DNA of 24,852 nt, taken from assembly GCA_964526565.1 (NCBI GenBank), contig CAZGMC010000062.1, forward strand, positions 1 to 24,852, given 5' to 3'. Source of the DNA: CAZGMC01 sp964526565 (GTDB lineage Bacteria; Pseudomonadota; Alphaproteobacteria; DSM-16000; Inquilinaceae). Under the pieces are notes generated by a model that saw only the letters and a list, made by a program, of their open reading frames with translations, had not been told where the DNA came from and did no database searches. The position numbers and the translations under genes were made by a program. Position 1 is the stretch's first letter, and each line of letters starts with the position of its first letter. Positions 1 to 7,493 of the stretch are shown piece by piece.

Positions 1-1343
1 TGTCGTTCTTCTGGGCGATCGGCATGAACTTCTTCATGGAGATCGCCAAGATGCGCGCGGCCCGGCTGCTGTGGGCCAAGCTGATCAAGCAGTTCGACCC
101 GCAGAATTCGAAATCGATGAGCCTGCGCACCCACAGCCAGACCTCGGGCTGGAGCCTGACGGCGCAGGACGTCTACAACAACGTCATCCGCACCTGCGTG
201 GAGGCGATGGCATCGACCCAGGGCCACACCCAGTCGCTGCACACCAATTCGTACGACGAGGCACTGGCCCTGCCGACCGACTTCTCGGCGCGCATCTCGC
301 GCAACACCCAGCTGTTCCTGCAGCAGGAGTCGGGCACGACCAAGGTCATCGACCCGTGGGGCGGCAGCTACTACGTGGAGCGTCTGACCCGCAAGCTGGC
401 CGAGCGGGCCTGGGAGCACATCCAGGAGGTCGAAGGCCTGGGCGGCATGGCCACGGCGATCGAGGCGGGCATCCCCAAGATGCGCATCGAGGAGGCTGCG
501 GCCCGCACCCAGGCGCGCATCGACAGCGGCCGCCAGACCGTCGTCGGCGTCAACAAATACCGCCTGGACGAGAAGGAGAACATCGAGGTCCTCAAGGTCG
601 ACAACAGTGCCGTGCGCGCCCAGCAGATCCGCCAGCTTGAGGAGCTGCGCGCCAGCCGCGATCCGCAGGTCGTGGAACAGAAGCTCGACGCGCTGACGAA
701 ATCGGCCGAGACCGGCGAAGGTAACCTGTTGGAGCTGGCCATCGACGCTGCCCGACACAAGGCCTCCGTCGGCGAGATCAGCTTTGCGCTGGAAAAGGTC
801 TGGGGCCGCCACAAGGCAGAGATCAGGGCGATCTCGGGCGTCTACGGCAGCGAGGTCGGCAAGGCATCGGATACCATGGACAAGGTCCACAAGCTGATCG
901 ACGAGTTCGAGCGGCGCGAGGGGCGCCGGCCGCGCATCCTCATTGCCAAGATGGGCCAGGACGGCCACGACCGCGGCCAGAAGGTGATCGCCAGCGCGTT
1001 CGCCGACCTGGGCTTCGACGTGGACATCGGCCCGCTGTTCCAGACGCCGGAGGAGACCGCCCTGCAGGCGGTGGAGAACGACGTGCACGTCATCGGCGTC
1101 AGCTCGCTGGCGGCCGGCCACCTGACCCTGGTGCCGGCCCTGCGCGGGGAACTGGCCAAGCTCGGCCGCGAGGACATCCTGGTGGTCGTCGGCGGCGTCA
1201 TCCCGCCACAGGACTATGACGCCCTGTACGAGGCCGGCGCGGCGGCGATTTTCGGCCCCGGCACGGTCATCGGCGACGCCGCCGTCGACCTGCTGGCCAA
1301 GCTGACCGATGCCCTGGGGCATCCTCCGCTCGCAGCCGAGTAA
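1..1343 (+). CDS. scpA: Methylmalonyl-CoA mutase, large (catalytic) subunit, 3' part only
   Basis: Adenosylcobalamin-dependent interconversion of methylmalonyl-CoA and succinyl-CoA in propionate and branched-chain amino acid breakdown; cytoplasmic. The gene enters from the left edge; the reading frame is set by codons starting at base 3, and about 446 residues are visible. The first visible residues (SFFWAIGMNFFMEIAKMRAA) belong to the TIM-barrel substrate domain. The C-terminal cobalamin-binding domain carries the base-off motif DGHDRG (DxHxxG), with the cobalt-ligating His codon at 966-968, followed by the usual GPLFQTPEE and VVGGVIPPQDYD segments. The stop at 1341-1343 lies at the start of meaB, so the two are probably co-transcribed and translationally linked. 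Base use matches the neighbours. The family and subunit assignment is firm; the N-terminal half is outside the window. Confidence 0.97.
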   Translation, partial: SFFWAIGMNFFMEIAKMRAARLLWAKLIKQFDPQNSKSMSLRTHSQTSGWSLTAQDVYNNVIRTCVEAMASTQGHTQSLHTNSYDEALALPTDFSARISRNTQLFLQQESGTTKVIDPWGGSYYVERLTRKLAERAWEHIQEVEGLGGMATAIEAGIPKMRIEEAAARTQARIDSGRQTVVGVNKYRLDEKENIEVLKVDNSAVRAQQIRQLEELRASRDPQVVEQKLDALTKSAETGEGNLLELAIDAARHKASVGEISFALEKVWGRHKAEIRAISGVYGSEVGKASDTMDKVHKLIDEFERREGRRPRILIAKMGQDGHDRGQKVIASAFADLGFDVDIGPLFQTPEETALQAVENDVHVIGVSSLAAGHLTLVPALRGELAKLGREDILVVVGGVIPPQDYDALYEAGAAAIFGPGTVIGDAAVDLLAKLTDALGHPPLAAE

Positions 1344-1344
1344 G

Positions 1345-2424
1345 GTGACGGTGACACCCACACCCGATTTCACGGCCGGCCTCGACCACATCACCGTCGA
1401 GCAGGCTCCATCCGGGAACGGCGCGGCGGGCGGTCAGGCCCGCCGCCGCCAGTGGTCGGTCGACGACTATGTCGACGGCGTGCTGGCCGGCGACCGCGCC
1501 GCAATCGGCCGCGCCATCACCCTCGTCGAAAGCCGCAACGCGGACCACCAGAAGGTGGCCCAGCAGGTGCTGGTCCGGCTGCTGCCGCACAGCGGCCGCG
1601 CCCACCGCGTCGGCATCACCGGCGTGCCCGGTGTCGGCAAGAGCACCTTCATCGAGGGCCTGGGCCAGTACCTGACCGGCAAGGGCCACAGCGTCGCGGT
1701 GCTGGCGGTCGACCCGACCTCCAGTCGCACCGGCGGCAGCATCCTCGGCGACAAGACGCGGATGGCCAGCCTGGCCGCCGACCCGAAGGCCTTCATCCGG
1801 CCGTCGCCGTCGTCGGGCACGCTGGGCGGCGTGACCCGGTCGACCCGCGAGACCATGATCGTCTGCGAGGCGGCCGGCTACGACGTGGTCCTGGTCGAGA
1901 CGGTCGGCGCCGGCCAGTCGGAGATCATGGTCTCCGACATGGTCGACTTCTTCCTGGTGCTGATGCTGCCGGGCGCCGGCGACGAGCTGCAGGGCATCAA
2001 GAAGGGCGTGCTGGAGATCGCCGACATGATCGCGGTCAACAAGTCCGACGGCGAGAACCTGAACAAGGCCAAGGTTGCCGCCCGCGAGTACGAGAACGCC
2101 CTGCACATTCTCACGCCGGGCAGCCCCAACTGGCGGCCGCCGGTGGTGCTGTGCAGCGGGCTCAAGGGCATGGGCCTGGAGGATCTGTGGAGCAAGGTGT
2201 TCGAGCACCGCGAGGTGCTGGCCGCCACCGGCGAGCTGCAGGAGAAGCGGCGCCGCCAGCAGCTCAACTGGATGTGGGCGATGGTCGAGGACCGCCTGCT
2301 CACGGCACTCAAGACCCACCCCGAGGTGGTCAGGCTGTTGCCCGACATGAAGGAGCAGGTCGTCGAGGGCGAACTGACCGCCACTCTCGCCGCCGAACGC
2401 ATCCTGCAGACCTTCGGCGTTTAG
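1345..2424 (+). CDS. meaB: Methylmalonyl-CoA mutase-associated GTPase MeaB (ArgK/LAO family)
   Basis: G3E-family P-loop GTPase that gates cofactor loading of, and protects, methylmalonyl-CoA mutase. Visible motifs: Walker A GVPGVGKST (encoded at about 1621-1647), the MeaB signature SSSGTLGGVTRSTRE, switch region ETVGAGQSE and the G4 guanine motif NKSD. The start is uncertain. The in-frame GTG at 1345, one base after the mutase stop, gives 359 residues; a GTG at 1351 is preceded by AAGG; an ATG at 1309 would overlap the mutase by 35 bases. All three add a poorly conserved leader before the family core, which begins near SVDDYVDGVLAGD. The adjacency to the mutase gene is the classical arrangement and supports the MeaB call over a generic ArgK/LAO transport ATPase. 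Confidence 0.95.
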   Translation: MTVTPTPDFTAGLDHITVEQAPSGNGAAGGQARRRQWSVDDYVDGVLAGDRAAIGRAITLVESRNADHQKVAQQVLVRLLPHSGRAHRVGITGVPGVGKSTFIEGLGQYLTGKGHSVAVLAVDPTSSRTGGSILGDKTRMASLAADPKAFIRPSPSSGTLGGVTRSTRETMIVCEAAGYDVVLVETVGAGQSEIMVSDMVDFFLVLMLPGAGDELQGIKKGVLEIADMIAVNKSDGENLNKAKVAAREYENALHILTPGSPNWRPPVVLCSGLKGMGLEDLWSKVFEHREVLAATGELQEKRRRQQLNWMWAMVEDRLLTALKTHPEVVRLLPDMKEQVVEGELTATLAAERILQTFGV

Positions 2425-2446
2425 ACGCCACGGCGGCGCCTGCCCC

Positions 2447-2594
2447 CAGTTCCAGTTCCGCAGTTCCGGGGACACAATACCGAATTCCAGGTTTTACGCG
2501 GTTCTGGAGTGACCTCTCGGCCGAGGCACTCCAGCCGCCAGGGAATCGGTCGAGTTGAGTATTGTGTCCCCGAAACTGCCCCGGAACTGCCGGA
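2447..2594. repeat. REP/MITE-like palindromic element with 20-bp inverted ends
   Basis: Between the convergent meaB and lipoprotein genes lie two 20-bp inverted ends, 2461-2480 and 2559-2578, both containing CGGGGACACAATAC and matching at 19 of 20 positions. Outside each end are further copies of a CAGTTCCGG-type motif. In the middle, 2506-2532 folds into a hairpin: a 6-bp stem GGAGTG/CACTCC, one bulged A, a 4-bp stem and a 6-base loop. No transposase is encoded. From memory, GGGGACACAATAC ends resemble those beside REP-associated tyrosine transposases (IS200/IS605-like), so this is probably a non-autonomous copy mobilised in trans. It may also act as a two-way transcription barrier between the converging genes. 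Confidence 0.8.
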
Positions 2595-2599
2595 ACCGG

Positions 2600-3124
2600 T
2601 TATTGCGCCATGTCGGCGCGTCGGAAATGCACTGGCGCCTCGCTGGCCGGCGCCACGGCGATGGCGTAGGGCGCCGTCACCACCTGGGCGGCCGCGGCGT
2701 CCGGCGGCGGGGCGGTTTCGTCGTAGACGACGACGACCTCGTGCGGCCAGTACAGCATGTCGACCACCTCCACGCCGTACCCGGCCGTCGGCCGCATGCC
2801 CAGGAACACGCCCGCGCCCATGGCGCCATCGGGCAGCGGGCCGGGCGGATTGTTGCCGGCCAGCTGCCACAGCAGTTCCCAGCCGCGCTGATCGCGGGCC
2901 ATCACGAACATGTCCGTGAACGCGGCGCTCTGGCTGCCGGTCCACTGCCGCTGGCCGGCGATCACCGGCAGCGGCTCGGTGCGCTGCGGCACCGACCCCG
3001 GCGCGGCGTCGCCCGCGGCGTCGGGCACCGCGCCGCCGCGGCCGGCACTGCCCGAGGGCGCGCAGGCGGCCAGCGCCGCCGCCAGGACCATCACTGGCAC
3101 CAGGGTCGACGTGCGCAGGCTCAT
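2600..3124 (-). CDS. Putative lipoprotein with PrcB C-terminal-like domain
   Basis: A 174-residue protein starting MSLRTSTLVPVMVLAAALAAC. This is a type II (lipoprotein) signal peptide with lipobox ALAAC, predicted to be lipidated on Cys21. A low-complexity Ala/Gly/Pro linker follows. The C-terminal region has the pattern of the PrcB C-terminal domain: GVFLGMRPTAGYGVEVVDM, then a strand-rich VVVVYDETAPPPDAAAAQVVTAPYAIAVAP. In the spirochaete dentilisin complex PrcB is an accessory protease subunit, but proteins with only this domain have no known activity, so only an envelope lipoprotein role is inferred. Its ATG overlaps the stop of the upstream M20 hydrolase gene as ATGA, indicating translational coupling. 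Confidence 0.85.
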   Translation of the reverse strand: MSLRTSTLVPVMVLAAALAACAPSGSAGRGGAVPDAAGDAAPGSVPQRTEPLPVIAGQRQWTGSQSAAFTDMFVMARDQRGWELLWQLAGNNPPGPLPDGAMGAGVFLGMRPTAGYGVEVVDMLYWPHEVVVVYDETAPPPDAAAAQVVTAPYAIAVAPASEAPVHFRRADMAQ

Positions 3125-4338
3125 GGCATCGCTCCGTTCAGCCGCGACTCGGCCAGGGTCGCCAGCAGGCTGGCGCCGATGGGCAGGATCGCGTCGTTGA
3201 AGTCGTAGCGCGGGTTGTGTACCGAGCAGGCCGACGGGCCGCCGCCCTGGCCCACCCAGATATAGGCGCCGGGACAGGCCTCCAGCATGTAGGCGAAGTC
3301 CTCCGCCCCCATCACCGGCGGCATGTCGGTCAGTACGTTGGCCTCGCCGACGATGCGGGCGGCGATGCGGGCGGCGGCCGCTGTCTGCTCGGCATGGTTC
3401 ACGGTCGGCGGATAGCCATAGTGGTACATGATTTCGGCGTCCACCCCGAAGGCATCGGCGACGCCGCGGGCGACACGGCGCACCCCGGCCTCAAGCTGCT
3501 CGCGCATGGCCTGATGGAAGGCCCGCGCCGTGCCGCACAGCCAGGCCTCCTCCGGCACCACGTTGGTGGCCGTGCCGGCGCCCACACGGGTGATGCTGAC
3601 CACCGCCGAGTCGACCGGGTCGGTGCGGCGACTGACCAGGTGCTGAAAGGCGGTGATCATGTGCGCCGCCGCCACCACCGGGTCGATGCACTTGTGCGGC
3701 ATGGCGGCGTGACCACCGCGGCCGCGCACGGTGACCTGGATCTGGTCGGACGCCGCCATCATCACGCCGGGCCGCAGGCCGATCGTGCCGGCCGGCAGGT
3801 CCGGCCAGTTGTGCAGGGCATAGACCTCGTCGCACGGGAACCGCTCGAACAGGCCGTCGTCGATCATGCGCCGCGCCCCGGCCCGCCCCTCCTCGGCCGG
3901 CTGGAAAATGAAATGCACCGTACCGTCAAAGGCCCGGGTCTCGGCCAGATAGCGGGCCGCGCCAAGCAGCATGGTGGTGTGCCCGTCGTGGCCGCAGCCA
4001 TGGAACCGCCCCGGACTGACCGAGCGGTAGGGCAGGTCGTTTTCCTCGGTCATGGGCAGCGCATCCATGTCGGCGCGCAAGCCGATGGTGCGGCCGCCAC
4101 CGCCGCCGCCACCTTGACCGCCACCTTGGCCGCCACCGCCGTCGCGACCGCGCAGCACGCCGACCACGCCGGTCTCGCCCAGGCCGCGGTGCACCTCGAT
4201 GCCCCAGGCAGCCAGCCGCTCGGCCACCAGGCCCGAGGTCCGCACCTCCTCGAACGCGATCTCCGGATGAGCGTGGAAGTCGCGCCGCCACGCCGCCATC
4301 TCGTCGTGGCGCGCAGCGATGGAATTGATCACCGGCAT
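3121..4338 (-). CDS. M20 family metallopeptidase / amidohydrolase (hippurate hydrolase-like)
   Basis: A 405-residue member of the M20D amidohydrolases (hippurate, N-acyl-amino acid or IAA-amino acid hydrolase type), a cytoplasmic di-metal enzyme. Metal-binding motifs are intact: FHGCGHDGHTTMLLG (Cys115, His117), QPAEEG (Glu149/150), the YALHNWP histidine, and a C-terminal MGAEDFAYMLE helix. The chosen start (MPVINSIAARHDEM) has GAGGGG five bases upstream; an ATG seven codons earlier has no better support. Between the N-terminal strand VVGVLRG and RTIGLRADMDALPM is a run of 14 Gly and 2 Gln (about residues 67-82) where relatives have a short turn. The stop overlaps the lipoprotein start by four bases. 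The exact acyl-amide substrate cannot be read from sequence. Confidence 0.93.
   Translation of the reverse strand: MPVINSIAARHDEMAAWRRDFHAHPEIAFEEVRTSGLVAERLAAWGIEVHRGLGETGVVGVLRGRDGGGGQGGGQGGGGGGGRTIGLRADMDALPMTEENDLPYRSVSPGRFHGCGHDGHTTMLLGAARYLAETRAFDGTVHFIFQPAEEGRAGARRMIDDGLFERFPCDEVYALHNWPDLPAGTIGLRPGVMMAASDQIQVTVRGRGGHAAMPHKCIDPVVAAAHMITAFQHLVSRRTDPVDSAVVSITRVGAGTATNVVPEEAWLCGTARAFHQAMREQLEAGVRRVARGVADAFGVDAEIMYHYGYPPTVNHAEQTAAAARIAARIVGEANVLTDMPPVMGAEDFAYMLEACPGAYIWVGQGGGPSACSVHNPRYDFNDAILPIGASLLATLAESRLNGAMP
4093..4140. repeat. GCC/ACC-rich microsatellite encoding a poly-glycine stretch
   Basis: An imperfect triplet tract inside the M20 hydrolase gene, built from GCC, ACC and two CACCTTG(A/G)CC units. 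On the coding strand it gives a Gly/Gln-only run of 16 residues. The reading frame is kept. It looks like slippage expansion of a surface loop. Confidence 0.75.
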
Positions 4339-4476
4339 CTGGTCCCCTCGGGATCGCATGTCGAGCTTGAGACAATAGCCTCGCCAGGACGCGAGAAAAC
4401 CCTTTCATTCTTTGTCAGCAGATCTCGCCGCCCCGGATCCTCAATCAGGAGGCAAGTATTCCGCAACCTTGAACCG

Positions 4477-5436
4477 TCAGTGCCGCCGCCCCTTTCCGGC
4501 AGCCGCGCCCGCCGCGGTCCACTGCGGCCGCGTCACGCGCGACAGGTTCTTCTCGATTGCCGCCGCCGTCGGCAGGCTCTGCTGCGCGCCCAGGCCCAGG
4601 CAGGTCAGCCCGGCACCGACGGCGGCGCGGTGCAGGGCGTCGGGCAGCGGCCGGTCTGCATCCAGGCATGCGGCCAGGATGCCGGTGAACGCATCGCCGG
4701 CGCCGGTCGTGTCGACGGGGCGCAGATCCATGCCCTGCACCGTCCACAGCTCGTCGCCGCGCGCCGCCACCGCACCTTCATGGCCCAGCGTCACAATGCA
4801 GGTCAGATGGCCGGCGCGGGCCAGGGCCAGCGCCAGGTCCGGTGGATCGGTGGCGCGCAGGCCCAGGGCGCGCGCCGTCGGCACTGCCTCGATCTGGTTG
4901 ACGACCAGCACGTCGACCTGGGTCAGCAACGCCCGCGGCACCGTCTGGGCCGGTGCCACATTGAGGACGATGCGGGCGCCGTCCTCGTGGCCGTGGCGGA
5001 TCAGCGCCCAGGTCTCCTCAAGCGGCACCTCCATCTGCAGCAGCACCGTCGCGGCGCCGAGACCCAGCATGGACTCAGGCACGGCCGTCGCACGGGCATC
5101 CAGGTTGGCGCCGGAGGCGACGACGATGCAGTTCTCGCCGTGGGTGTCGACGCAGATATAGGCCACCCCGGTCGGCCGGTCGGAGGTGCGCACGGCCGTC
5201 GTGCCGACGCCGTTGGCGCGCAGGTTATCCAGCAGGCGCCGGCCGAACTCGTCCTCACCGACGCAGCCGACCATCATCACCTCGGCCCCGGCCCGCGCCG
5301 CCGCGACGGCCTGGTTGTTGCCCTTGCCGCCGGGCACGGCGACATAGTCGTCGCACAGCACGGTCTCGCCGGGCCGCGGCAGCGCCGGGACCCGCAGGAC
5401 CAGATCCATGTTGAGGGAACCGAAAACCAGGATCAT
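4477..5436 (-). CDS. rbsK: Ribokinase-like PfkB-family sugar kinase
   Basis: ATP-dependent phosphorylation of a free sugar, most likely D-ribose to ribose-5-phosphate, which would feed the pentose phosphate enzymes encoded further right. The protein is 319 residues, near the usual 300-310. Signatures: N-terminal strand ILVFGSLNMDLV; sugar-binding PGGKGNNQAVAAARAGA (PfkB signature 1); VNQIEA; and the C-terminal anion hole/catalytic motif DTTGAGDAFTG with the catalytic Asp. The start MILVFGSLNMD fits the family; an ATG seven codons upstream would add an atypical MWRARWV leader. No ribose transporter or LacI regulator is adjacent, so another PfkB substrate is possible. Confidence 0.9.
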   Translation of the reverse strand: MILVFGSLNMDLVLRVPALPRPGETVLCDDYVAVPGGKGNNQAVAAARAGAEVMMVGCVGEDEFGRRLLDNLRANGVGTTAVRTSDRPTGVAYICVDTHGENCIVVASGANLDARATAVPESMLGLGAATVLLQMEVPLEETWALIRHGHEDGARIVLNVAPAQTVPRALLTQVDVLVVNQIEAVPTARALGLRATDPPDLALALARAGHLTCIVTLGHEGAVAARGDELWTVQGMDLRPVDTTGAGDAFTGILAACLDADRPLPDALHRAAVGAGLTCLGLGAQQSLPTAAAIEKNLSRVTRPQWTAAGAAAGKGRRH

Positions 5437-5585
5437 GACCCACCGCGCACGCCACAACCGACCGGCCCCGGCACCGAAGCGCGCGGGTGTCCGCCGTGGT
5501 CGTGTCCTCCCCGTTTCGTTCCAGTGACCGACGCGTCACCGGTTTCTTGACTCATATTGTCGGGCGGGCGGGCCGCCGCCAAGCA

Positions 5586-6416
5586 TCAATGGGACATCAG
5601 CACGGGGACGGTCATGTGCCTGAGCATGTGGCCGGTCACGGAACCCATGACCAGGTCGCGCAGCCGCCGCCGGCCATAGGCGCCCATGACGATCATGTCC
5701 ACCGACAGGTCGGCTGCCCGGCTCAGCAGGGCGTCGGCGATGGCGAGGTCCTCGGACCGGATGTGCGCCGCCTCGGCCTCGACGTTGTGGCGGGCCAGGT
5801 GCAGCGTGATGTCGGCGCACGGCTCGTCGCCCAGTTCGGGACTGGGGTTGACCGCCAGCACGGTGACGTGGCCGGCCCGCTCCAGCAGCGGCATGGCGTC
5901 GGCAACGGCGCGCGCCGCCTCGCGGCTGCCGTCCCAGGCGACCAGCACGCGGTCGCGGGCATGGCCGACCCGAAAGGCATAGGGCACCAGCAGCACCGGC
6001 CGGCCGCAGCCCAGCACAAGGTCGCCCGGATTGACCGTGCCCAGGCGGTCGTCCTCGCCTGGATCCATCTGGCCGGCGATGATCAGGTCGCTGTAGCGCA
6101 CCAGGATCTCCGCCGCCGCCTCGGCGTCGCCATGGGCGACCCGCCATTCGGCGCGGCCGGCGCGGCCGGCGCGGGTCATGCCCTCGTCGAACACGTGCCT
6201 GGCCTTGGCCGCCAGGTCGTCCAGCATCTGATGCTGCAACCGCCGCACCTCCGGCGGGAACGCCGCCTCGACATAGGCGGGGACCTGCGGCGGCGACTTG
6301 ACGTAGAGGCCGGTCAAGTGGGCGTCGTGCCGGTCGGCCAGGGCGGCGGCGAAGTCAAGGCGCCGCGCCGTAGCTTTCGTGTTGTCGACGATGACGAGCA
6401 GGTCCTTGAGCGGCAT
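5586..6416 (-). CDS. Universal stress protein, tandem UspA domains
   Basis: A 276-residue cytoplasmic protein with two UspA-type domains. The N-terminal one (from MPLKDLLVIVDNTKATARRLDFAAALA) is divergent and lacks a clear nucleotide motif. The C-terminal one (from RDRVLVAWDGSREAARAV) ends in the complete ATP-binding pattern GAYGRRRLRDLVMGSVTGHML (G-x2-G-x9-GS). Tandem Usp proteins of this size are common in alphaproteobacteria and are usually stress-, hypoxia- or stationary-phase-induced; the exact role here is unknown. The start is chosen because GAGAGGA lies 5 bases upstream; longer in-frame extensions would read through the 17-bp tandem repeat. The gene stands alone. Confidence 0.93.
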   Translation of the reverse strand: MPLKDLLVIVDNTKATARRLDFAAALADRHDAHLTGLYVKSPPQVPAYVEAAFPPEVRRLQHQMLDDLAAKARHVFDEGMTRAGRAGRAEWRVAHGDAEAAAEILVRYSDLIIAGQMDPGEDDRLGTVNPGDLVLGCGRPVLLVPYAFRVGHARDRVLVAWDGSREAARAVADAMPLLERAGHVTVLAVNPSPELGDEPCADITLHLARHNVEAEAAHIRSEDLAIADALLSRAADLSVDMIVMGAYGRRRLRDLVMGSVTGHMLRHMTVPVLMSH

Positions 6417-6495
6417 GGCGTCCTCTCGCGCGTTGCGGTGCAGCCGCGGCGGCACGCGGCGGTAGATCAGTGTACGCCCGCCGTTCCGGCACCGC

Positions 6496-6563
6496 CAGTG
6501 TCCCGGTGTCGGCAGTGTCCCGGTGTCGGCAGTGTCCCGGTGTCGAAAGTGTCCCGGTGTCGG
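6496..6563. repeat. 17-bp direct tandem repeat, four units
   Basis: Four head-to-tail units of CAGTGTCCCGGTGTCGG at 6496, 6513, 6530 and 6547. Units 1 and 2 are identical; the last base of unit 3 and the first base of unit 4 are A. The array fills the divergent intergenic space between the universal stress protein gene and the CoiA-like gene. No recognised regulator site matches it. Confidence 0.95.
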
Positions 6564-6630
6564 CATGCCGCCGGCTCGGGTCGGCTTCCAGGATCGGCGG
6601 CGGCTGGCGGCGGAGGCGGCCTCTGCCTAC

Positions 6631-7493
6631 ATGCCGCAGGTAATGCTGGTGGCGACCCTCAACGCCGGCGCATCGTTGCCGCCGAAGTCTCGCGCGGCCC
6701 GGGCTACCGGTGTCCGGACTGTGCGGCCATGGTCGTGCTCAAGAAGGGCCGCCTCCGCGTCCATCATTTCGCCCACAAGCCGCCGACCGACTGCCATCTC
6801 GCCACCGGCGAGACGCCCGCCCATCTGGCCGCCAAGGAGGCGTTCCGCCGCCACTTCGTCGCCCGTGGCTATGCCACCGACGTCGAGGTGCCGCTGACCG
6901 GCGGCGCCGCGCACCTGCGCGCCGACGTGCTCACCCGGCCGCGGCCGGGCCTGACGGCGGCGGTCGAGCTGCAGCACACGGTGATCGAGCCGGACGAGGT
7001 GGCGGCGCGCACCCGCGCCTACCTGGCGCTGGGCATCGCCGTCGCCTCGATCCCGCTGCTGCGGCCGGCCCGCCTGGATGCGCACCCGGCGGGGGACGGG
7101 CTGGTGGTCGAACGCTACGCGGCGCGGCCCTTCGCGCGCTGGCTGCACGGCCTGGGCCTTGGCGAGCTGTGGTACTTCGACCCCGCGGCCGCAGTGTTGT
7201 GGCAGGGCCGGCTGGATGCCGCCTTCATCGAGGTGAAGGAGAGCGAATGGCACGACCCGCAGCTCGGCACGGTCTACGGCGGCGCCTGCGCCCGCCATTC
7301 GCGGCGCTGGCGGCGGCTCAGCCTGACCGGGCCGTACCGGCTGGACGAGGTGACGTTCCGCCCGGTGCGGCGCCGGCCGGTCCGCCTCGGCCCGCGCGCC
7401 TGGCCCGGCGGCGTCATCATCCGCATCGAGCCGGCGCCAGGCACCGCCGCCGGCCCTACCAGTGCCACAGGGTGCCGTCCTGCAGCCGGTTGA
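6631..7493 (+). CDS. CoiA-like (competence-associated) family protein, probable N-terminal frameshift
   Basis: The main frame encodes GYRCPDCAAMVVLKKGRLRVHHFAHKP: a CxxC pair followed by HHFAHK, the signature of the CoiA-like N-terminal domain. A nuclease-like segment follows (AHLAAKEAFRRHF...RADVLTR...AVELQHTVIEPDEVAARTRAY), with the D-x(n)-E-x-Q pattern of restriction-like folds seen in CoiA relatives. The expected start MPQVMLVATLN lies at 6631 in a different frame. A single missing base near 6664 would join it to RRIVAAEVSRGPGYRCPDC (read NGRRIVAAE). Either the gene is frameshifted in vivo, the sequence has an indel error, or translation starts at a downstream codon such as ATG 6729, losing the CxxC. 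The 3' end overlaps the convergent manD gene by 38 bases. The role outside competence systems is unknown. Confidence 0.75.

Noticed and set aside
3217..5550. Very long open frame on the plus strand (777 codons)
   Set aside because: It runs antisense through the M20 hydrolase and ribokinase genes, is rich in His/Arg/Gly/Ala as expected of a GC-rich shadow frame, and has no recognisable motif.
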